Part shown: positions 58,796-64,000 of the stretch, one piece after another
Layout: every line of letters starts with the position of its first letter
Position numbering within the stretch: position 1 is the stretch's first letter
Assembly: GCF_001866665.1 (NCBI RefSeq)
Contig: NZ_MLYO01000031.1
Coordinates: 62,001 to 126,000 of the forward strand
Source: Streptomyces monashensis
Lineage (GTDB): Bacteria; Actinomycetota; Actinomycetes; Streptomycetales; Streptomycetaceae
Direction: 5' to 3'
DNA: 64,000 bases
Notes under the pieces: generated by a model
The model's database searches: none
What the model saw: the letters and a program-made list of their open reading frames with translations, nothing else
What the model was told of the DNA's origin: nothing
Position numbers and translations under genes: made by a program

Positions 58796-59675
58796 GGCGC
58801 GGCCGCGCCGCGGGCACCCGGGCCGTGCCCGCGCCCTCCGGCGCGCCGAAGCGGGCCAGGGTGTGCCAGACCATCTTCAGGTGCTGGAGTTCGTGGCGGC
58901 CGGTACGGGCCGCGTCGCCGATGACGCGCGGGGTGAGCAGGCCGCGCTCGGCGATCCGGGCGCCGAGGTCGGCGTACCGGGGACCCCGGTAGTCGGCGTG
59001 CCGGCGCAGCGCGGTGACGGTGAGCCGGTAGCCGGGGTGCCATTCGACGGGGAAGGGCAGGCGCCGGGCCGCCGTCTCGACGTCGGTGCCCCGGTAGCCG
59101 GCGTCGAGGACGAGCGCCTCGACGTCCCTGGCCAGCAGCACACCGGCGTGCACATGGCTCTCGACGTAGTCGTTCAGCGCGTCCTGCTCGTCCGCCTCGG
59201 CGAGCGCGATCAGCGGCATCGCCCCGGCCACCCCGAAGTCGGCGGGTTCGGCCGCGCTGTCGGGGTAGCAGAAGGTGGCGCGCCGCAGGACCGCGCCGGT
59301 GAGCCTCAGGTGCGAGGAGCCGAAGCGGGGCGCCGCGCCGACCACCTGTCGGCGGAAGTTCAGGGCGCCGTACAGCGGGCGCTCCGGCGCGGGCGCGTCG
59401 TCGTACGCGCCTGCGAAGATCCGGCTCTCCCAGCGCGTGCGGTCACCGCCCGGGTGCGCGGTGAGCCCGCCGTTGCTGGTGCCGGTGACGTACTGCGAGT
59501 GGTACGCGCCGTCCCGGGCCAGCGCCTCGAGGATCGGCGCTCCGGCGGAGATCCGGTCCGGATGGAAGTTCAGGGTGATGCGCAGGCCGGGGTCGAGCGG
59601 CGGGCCGGTCACCCCGGCGGCGACGTGGTCCAGCGCCCGCCGGGCACGCGGCGGCAGCCCCTCCTGGAAATCCAT
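58740..59675 (-). CDS. DUF3626-family protein
   Basis: A 311-residue protein matching the DUF3626 pattern (LDPGLRITLNFHPDRI, DGAYHSQYVTGTSNGGLTA, GGDRTRWESRIFAGAYD, YGALNFRRQVVGAAPRFGSSHLRL). The conserved histidines, arginines and acidic residues suggest an enzyme; relation to ADP-ribosyl-type folds has been suspected from the R, STS-like and E spacing but I cannot confirm it here. The Pro/Ala-rich C-terminal tail overlaps the PAS-LuxR gene by 56 bases, so the true domain probably ends earlier. Confidence 0.8.
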   Translation of the reverse strand: MDFQEGLPPRARRALDHVAAGVTGPPLDPGLRITLNFHPDRISAGAPILEALARDGAYHSQYVTGTSNGGLTAHPGGDRTRWESRIFAGAYDDAPAPERPLYGALNFRRQVVGAAPRFGSSHLRLTGAVLRRATFCYPDSAAEPADFGVAGAMPLIALAEADEQDALNDYVESHVHAGVLLARDVEALVLDAGYRGTDVETAARRLPFPVEWHPGYRLTVTALRRHADYRGPRYADLGARIAERGLLTPRVIGDAARTGRHELQHLKMVWHTLARFGAPEGAGTARVPAARPRPTPSPAPCSAPGAATPPA

Positions 59676-59713
59676 TGGCCACTCTCCTTTTGCCTACATA
59701 AGCTGGTCGAAAA

Positions 59714-59728
59714 CCTAGGCCCCCTAGG
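59714..59728. promoter_or_regulatory. paired CCTAGG repeats in a divergent promoter region
   Basis: CCTAGG-CCC-CCTAGG, two palindromes 3 bases apart in the 88-base gap between DUF3626 and the FusB-like gene. TAGGCT at 59725-59730 could be the -10 box of the latter. Confidence 0.4.
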
Positions 59729-59763
59729 CTGACCATCACCCGCGCACCCAGAAGGACTCCCCC

Positions 59764-60258
59764 ATGAAATCGCTCACCGAGCAGGACATCCGCAACTCCT
59801 TTGTCAACTGCTCCAAGGGGGAGGCCAAGCGGCTGGCGGTCCCGCGCGACCTCGACGAACGCCCCTGGGACGACCTGGACTTCCTCGGCTGGCGGGATCC
59901 GGGCGCGCCCGACCGCAGCTATGTGGTCACCGAACGGGACGACCGGCTCGTGGGCGTCACCCTGCGCTTCCAGGCCGCGCAGCGCGGATTCCTGCACCGC
60001 AGCATGTGCTCGGTGTGCCTGACGACGCATCCGCGCGGCGGGGTGACGCTGATGACCGCGCGCAAGGCGGGACCGGCGGGCCGCGAGGGCAACTCGGTCG
60101 GCCTGTACATGTGTACCGACCTGGCGTGTTCCCTGTACGTGCGGGGCAGGAAGGTGCCGGAGTCCGGCATCCGCATCGAGGAGAGCCTGAGCGTGGCGGA
60201 GCAGATCGACCGCGCGAGGGGCCATCTGCACGCCTTCCTCGACAGGCTCTACACCTGA
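59764..60258 (+). CDS. FusB/FBP-like treble-clef zinc-finger protein
   Basis: A 164-residue protein. The C-terminal half matches the FBP C-terminal treble-clef zinc finger: Cys82-x2-Cys85 in MCSVCLTTH and Cys117-x4-Cys122 in YMCTDLACSLY. In FusB this domain binds elongation factor G and frees stalled ribosomes, giving fusidic acid resistance. The N-terminal part (RNSFVNCSKGEAKRLAVP, DFLGWRDP) resembles actinobacterial homologues. A role with EF-G is known for the family, not shown for this branch. It is divergent from DUF3626. Confidence 0.82.
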   Translation: MKSLTEQDIRNSFVNCSKGEAKRLAVPRDLDERPWDDLDFLGWRDPGAPDRSYVVTERDDRLVGVTLRFQAAQRGFLHRSMCSVCLTTHPRGGVTLMTARKAGPAGREGNSVGLYMCTDLACSLYVRGRKVPESGIRIEESLSVAEQIDRARGHLHAFLDRLYT

Positions 60259-60280
60259 CCCGGCCCGCCGACGGGGCGCG

Positions 60281-60296
60281 GCCCCCGACCGGGGGC
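60281..60296 (+). terminator. hairpin after the FusB-like gene
   Basis: GCCCCC-GACC-GGGGGC, a perfect 6-base stem 22 bases past the stop, before the FUSC-type gene. Confidence 0.45.
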
Positions 60297-60332
60297 GTTC
60301 GAGGCGTCCGGGGAACGGGAACAGGCCAAGGG

Positions 60333-61586
60333 ATGCACGACGTACGGAAGTGGCCCCGGGGACTGCTGCGCCTGGTGGAGCGCCGCCGGGAGCCGGTGGT
60401 CGTCCAGACGCTGCGCTCCGCGACGGCGGCGACGATCGCCTATGTCATCGCCCTGCGGCTGAGCCCCGAGCCGGCCCCGCTGACCGCACCCCTGACCGCG
60501 CTGCTGGTGGTCCAGGTGACGTTCTACGCCACCCTCACCAACGGCATCCGACGGGTGAACGCCGTGGTGGCCGGCGTGCTGGTCGCCATCGCCTTCAGCG
60601 TGCTGGTGGGCCTGACCTGGTGGAGCCTCGCACTGCTGATCGTGGCCTCGCTGGCGGTCGGACATCTGGTGCGGGTCGAGGAGTACGTGGCCGAGGTGGC
60701 GATCAGCGCCATGCTCGTGCTCGGGGTCACCACGATCGGGTTCACGGCATGGGCGCGCATCGTGGAGACGCTGATCGGCGCGGTCGTCGGCACGGCCTGC
60801 AACCTGCTGCTGCCGCCCCCGGTGTGGGTGGACGAGGCGGGCCGCTCGATCGAGGACCTGGCGCGCCGGCTGCGGCAGTTGATGCTGCGCATGGGCGAGG
60901 AGGCCGCCGGCGGGATCCCCTGGCAGCGGGCAGCCGAGCGGCTGCACGAGGCCCGGCGGCTGGACCAGCACATCGCCCATGTGGACGCCTCGCTGCGGCA
61001 GGCCGAGGACAGTCTGCGGCTCAACCCGCGCGTCAAGGAGGGCCTGCTGCACCGGGTGGTGCTGCGCACGGGCCTCGACACGCTGGAGATCTGCACGGTG
61101 GTCCTGCGGGTGCTGGCCCGTTCCTTCACGGACCTGGCGAAGGCCCGCGGGTCCGAGGAGCTGTTCCCGCCCCGGACCGGGGCGACCGTGGAGCAGCTGC
61201 TGTCCGAGATCGGTGACGCGGTGGTCAGCTTCGCGGTGCTGGTCACCACTCATCTCAGCCAGGACGCCGAGTCGGCGGAGACCCGGCTGACGGCCGAGCT
61301 GCACACGGCCGCCGGCACCCGGGACCGGCTGGCCACGCTGCTGCGGGACGAGGTCGCCGGGAACTGGGAGAACTGGCAGCTGCTGGGCGCCGTGCTCACC
61401 GAGGCGAACCGGATCATCGACGAACTGGACACCGAGCACCGCACCCGCCGCCTGCTGGAGGAGCTGGACCGGGTCTCCCGCGAGCAGCGGGCCAAGCTGC
61501 CGCGCACCACCCGGCTGCGCGAGCGCCTCGGTGTGCAGGACGAGCTGTGGCGGAACCGTACGGGGTTCGGCGAGCGTTCTCGGTGA
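60333..61586 (+). CDS. FUSC/ArAE-type membrane exporter protein
   Basis: A 417-residue protein. The N-terminal 170 residues hold about five membrane helices of the aromatic acid exporter / FUSC type (VVQTLRSATAATIAYVIALRL, PLTAPLTALLVVQVTFYATLTNGIRRV, LIGAVVGTACNLLLPPPVWV). The remaining 250 residues are soluble and helical, with coiled-coil potential. Relatives export aromatic acids or are uncharacterised. ATG at 60333 is chosen because the helix pattern begins soon after; its ribosome site (AAGGG) is very close. The unknown protein at 61709 follows in the same direction. Confidence 0.85.
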   Translation: MHDVRKWPRGLLRLVERRREPVVVQTLRSATAATIAYVIALRLSPEPAPLTAPLTALLVVQVTFYATLTNGIRRVNAVVAGVLVAIAFSVLVGLTWWSLALLIVASLAVGHLVRVEEYVAEVAISAMLVLGVTTIGFTAWARIVETLIGAVVGTACNLLLPPPVWVDEAGRSIEDLARRLRQLMLRMGEEAAGGIPWQRAAERLHEARRLDQHIAHVDASLRQAEDSLRLNPRVKEGLLHRVVLRTGLDTLEICTVVLRVLARSFTDLAKARGSEELFPPRTGATVEQLLSEIGDAVVSFAVLVTTHLSQDAESAETRLTAELHTAAGTRDRLATLLRDEVAGNWENWQLLGAVLTEANRIIDELDTEHRTRRLLEELDRVSREQRAKLPRTTRLRERLGVQDELWRNRTGFGERSR

Positions 61587-61708
61587 GGACGGACGCTCTC
61601 GGGCGCACCCTCTCGGGCACATGTTCCCGGACGGGCTTCCCCGGCCCGGGCGCACGTTCCACGGCGGTGCGCGGCCAGGCGGACAGCGCGACAGGAGGGG
61701 GCCACCGG

Positions 61709-62731
61709 ATGACCGGCACCGGGGTACGGATCAGCGGGAACTCGCTGCGGCTGCCGGGCGGGGCGGCGGTGCGGTTCGTCCGCACGCTGCGGCTGCCCGG
61801 GGCGGGCACGCATCCGCTGCCGCCGGGGCTCGGCGAGTTCCCGGTCCGGCCGGTCGCCGACTACGCGGACCGGGTGCCCGAGCGGTGGCGGGTCCGTGGG
61901 GGCGTGATGCTGCCGGTGTATCTGCGCGAGGCGATGTGGCTGAGCTTCGCGGGTACGACGGAACCGGCCGCGCTCCAGGTCGGCATCGGCACGGTGTGCG
62001 CGGTCTCCGGCAGGCCCTGGAGCGAGCGGCTCACCCAGGATCCGCAGAACTACGTGGTGCTGCCCCGCCAGCCGTGGCTGGACGGCATCAACTCCGGCGA
62101 GGGAACGGTCCGGCAGTTCGTCGCCGTGCCGCTGGGACTCGGCGCGACGGTCGAGGGACAGGTCACCGGCGAGGAGGTGTGGGGCGGGGTGCAGCTCCGG
62201 TCCTTCGCGCTGCGCCCGGACCTGCTCGCCGCGTGGCGGCGCCGCGAGCAGGAGAGGCAGGCGGCCAGGAACCGCACCCGGGCGGCCGGTCCGCCGGTCG
62301 GCGGGTACGGCGCGGTCATGATGCCGGCCGCGCCCGGGGCGGCGGCGCCCGCCGCCATGGGGCTCGGCGTCGGCGGCTCGATGCGCCAGGAGGTGTACCG
62401 GGACGACCGGCCGCTCGCCGACTGGTCCGAGGAGCCCGCCGGGCGCGTGTTCGTGCACCTGGTCACGCCGCCGCAGTGGCGGCACATCACCGGCGAGACG
62501 CCCCCGCCGTCACCGGTGGACCGGGCGGCGTACACCCGCGCGGGCCTGCCCTGGTTCGACTACTACGACGCCGACGCCGAGGATCTGGCCCCCACGGACG
62601 CCCTCCAGGAGGTCAAGCCGGTCGGTGAGTGGCTCGGCGACGACCTCGACCCCTGGCAGGCCCCGTCCGCCGGCCAGGTCCAGCCGCTGAAGGACGCCCC
62701 GGGCAAGCCGGTCACGGACGGCGACTGGTGA
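61709..62731 (+). CDS. conserved protein of unknown function
   Basis: A 340-residue soluble protein with no family I can name. The N-terminal 200 residues look folded and rich in beta strands (GNSLRLPGGAAVRFVRTLRL, WLSFAGTTEPAALQVGIGTVCAVSG, PWLDGINSGEGTVRQFVAVPLG, GEEVWGGVQLRSF). A Gly/Ala/Pro-rich segment follows, then a C-terminal part (VFVHLVTPPQWRHITGE, PWFDYYDADAEDL). No signal or membrane helix. ATG at 61709 has AGGAGG upstream. An earlier start inside the FUSC gene is possible but less likely. It may be cotranscribed with the exporter. Confidence 0.7.
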   Translation: MTGTGVRISGNSLRLPGGAAVRFVRTLRLPGAGTHPLPPGLGEFPVRPVADYADRVPERWRVRGGVMLPVYLREAMWLSFAGTTEPAALQVGIGTVCAVSGRPWSERLTQDPQNYVVLPRQPWLDGINSGEGTVRQFVAVPLGLGATVEGQVTGEEVWGGVQLRSFALRPDLLAAWRRREQERQAARNRTRAAGPPVGGYGAVMMPAAPGAAAPAAMGLGVGGSMRQEVYRDDRPLADWSEEPAGRVFVHLVTPPQWRHITGETPPPSPVDRAAYTRAGLPWFDYYDADAEDLAPTDALQEVKPVGEWLGDDLDPWQAPSAGQVQPLKDAPGKPVTDGDW

Positions 62732-62841
62732 CCGCATGTTGCACGGTGCGCAATCTCCGTTGCCCTACTTGCCGTTGACGACTCGCAGGGGCCAAGGTGG
62801 CTGCTGTCACGACCGGGGCGGGCGACGACCTGAGGTGCGGC

Positions 62842-64000
62842 ATGGACGCGGAGGAAGCGGCGGAGAGCGGGCGCTGGAGCAGGCGCCGGTTCGTCGGGGC
62901 CGTGGCGGGCACGGCGGCCGTGGCGGCGGTGCCGTCCCCGACGGCAGCGCCGGCGGACCGCCCCCTCCCGGCCGAGCAGCCGCGGGCCGCCGCACCGCCC
63001 GGTGACCCGTCCGGCCCCCGCCCGCTGTTCATCGGCACCTACACCTCCGTCGACGGCGGCGGCGCGGGCATCGGACTGGCCTCGTACGACCCGGTGACCG
63101 GCCGGATCTCCGGCTCGGGCACGCTCACCGGCGTCCCCGACCCGTCGTACCTCACGGTGCATCCGGACGGGCGCACGCTGTACGCGGTGGACGAGCGGGA
63201 CGACGGCGGGGTGACGGCCGTACGTCTGGCGGACCGGTGCCTCCTCGGCACTCGGAGCACCGGCGGCGCGGACCCCTGTCATGTGTCGGTGCATCCGTCC
63301 GGGCGCTGGCTGCTGAGCGCCGACTACGGCTCGGGCAGCGTCGCCGTGCACCCGATCGACGCCGCGGGCGCCCTCGGCGACCGCACGGCCCTGGTCACGC
63401 ACACCTCGCCGGCCCCGGGCCCGGGTCAACAGGGGCCGCACGCACACCAGTTCATCACGAGCCCGGACGGCGGCCACGTCCTCGCGGTCGACCTCGGCAC
63501 CGACACCGTCTACACCTACCGGCTGGACGAGGCCGCGGGCACGCTCACGGAGGTGTCGCAGGCGCACACCCGGCCCGGGGCGGGCCCGCGCCATCTGACC
63601 TTCCATCCGGGCGGGAGGTACGCGTACCTGGCCGACGAGGTGGACGACACCGTCGCCGTCTGCGCCTACGACCCGGGCTCCGGCCGGCTGACGATCGGCG
63701 CGCCGCAGTCCACGGGGTCGACGGGCACCGTCACCAACTACCCGGCGGAGTTCCTGGTGACGGCGGACGGCCGCTACGCGTTCCTGGCCAACCGGGGCGA
63801 CAACACCCTCGCGCGGTACGCGGTCGAGGCCGATGGCGCCCGGCTGCGACTGCTCGGCACGGTTCCGGTGGGCGGGGACTTCCCGCGGCAGATCGCGTTC
63901 TCGCCCGACGGCACACTGCTGTTCGCGGCGAACCAGCGCTCCGGCACGGTCACCGTCTTCCATGTGGACCGCGACGGCGGTGAACTCCGGTCGGCGGGCG
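62842..64000 (+). CDS. Tat-exported lactonase-family beta-propeller (3' end outside the window)
   Basis: The first 386 residues of a protein cut by the window edge. A twin-arginine signal (SRRRFVGAVAGTAAVAAVP, residues 14-32) precedes a seven-bladed beta-propeller of the 6-phosphogluconolactonase-like (YbhE/lactonase) family: PLFIGTYTSVDGGGAGIGLASYD, PDPSYLTVHPDGRTLYAVDE, PCHVSVHPSGRWLLSADYGSGSV, GPHAHQFITSPDG, GPRHLTFHPGGRYAYLADE, FPRQIAFSPDGTLLFAANQ. The HAH motif is typical. Because it is exported, it cannot act in the cytosolic pentose pathway; substrate unknown. ATG at 62842 has GAGGTG five bases upstream; GTG at 62797 is an alternative. Confidence 0.88.
   Translation, partial: MDAEEAAESGRWSRRRFVGAVAGTAAVAAVPSPTAAPADRPLPAEQPRAAAPPGDPSGPRPLFIGTYTSVDGGGAGIGLASYDPVTGRISGSGTLTGVPDPSYLTVHPDGRTLYAVDERDDGGVTAVRLADRCLLGTRSTGGADPCHVSVHPSGRWLLSADYGSGSVAVHPIDAAGALGDRTALVTHTSPAPGPGQQGPHAHQFITSPDGGHVLAVDLGTDTVYTYRLDEAAGTLTEVSQAHTRPGAGPRHLTFHPGGRYAYLADEVDDTVAVCAYDPGSGRLTIGAPQSTGSTGTVTNYPAEFLVTADGRYAFLANRGDNTLARYAVEADGARLRLLGTVPVGGDFPRQIAFSPDGTLLFAANQRSGTVTVFHVDRDGGELRSAG

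Noticed and set aside
1..64000. CRISPR arrays, insertion sequences, tRNA or rRNA genes, attachment sites
   Set aside because: I looked for regular direct repeats, transposase or integrase motifs and tRNA TPsiC-type GGTTCGA stretches with matching arms and found none. A covariance-model search would be needed to exclude small RNAs.

Overview
The window looks like a chromosomal segment of Streptomyces or a close relative. GC is very high with strong third-position bias. Many starts are GTG, and several genes have promoters so close to the start that the mRNA would be leaderless. There is a Streptomyces subtilisin inhibitor (SSI) family protein, and twin-arginine or lipoprotein signals are common on secreted enzymes. 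I counted 55 protein genes I can support, one of them broken and one cut by the right edge. I saw no rRNA, tRNA, CRISPR array, insertion sequence or integrase. Functions are assigned from motifs read by eye; no database search was run.

Layout. 0-6 kb: the end of a peptide export operon (HlyD-like fusion protein, C39 peptidase/ABC exporter, second ABC exporter) of the NHLM microcin/lanthipeptide type; its precursor peptide must lie left of the window. 6-10.5 kb: BrkB/YihY membrane protein, an ArsR-SRPBCC pair, an MFS drug exporter behind two strong palindromes, and an SSI-type protease inhibitor with Glu at the inferred P1 site. 10.8-18.6 kb: lactate-oxidase-like flavoenzyme, a membrane protein joining sigma-like, zinc anti-sigma-like and ricin-lectin parts, a Fic-like toxin/antitoxin pair, an alkyltransferase, and a GH2 beta-galactosidase broken by a frameshift. 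18.8-24 kb: a signalling block (PAS-GAF-SpoIIE phosphatase-HATPase protein, ECF sigma factor divergent from a Ser/Thr kinase, DUF4232 lipoprotein).

24-29.2 kb: deacetylase-like lipoprotein, ArsB-like permease with a probable CTG start, UspA-like protein, and a second sigma/zinc/TM/ricin protein paralogous to the first. 29.4-46 kb: small regulator-enzyme pairs (AraC/PhyH, TetR/DUF1348, P450/ferredoxin, TetR/APC permease/amidohydrolase, GlxA-type/oxidoreductase) plus secreted proteins and a STAS protein. 46-64 kb: PRPP synthetase, GT39 membrane glycosyltransferase, GH16 glucanase, PHP-domain protein, alpha/beta hydrolase, ROK regulator, a self-sufficient P450 (CYP102 type) divergent from a PAS-LuxR regulator, DUF3626 and FusB-like zinc-finger proteins, a FUSC-type exporter, an unknown protein, and the start of a Tat-exported lactonase-like beta-propeller.

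The strongest candidates for something little described are the two sigma/anti-sigma/lectin membrane proteins (12.1-13.8 and 27.3-29.2 kb), the Glu-P1 protease inhibitor, and the PAS-LuxR/CYP102 pair.
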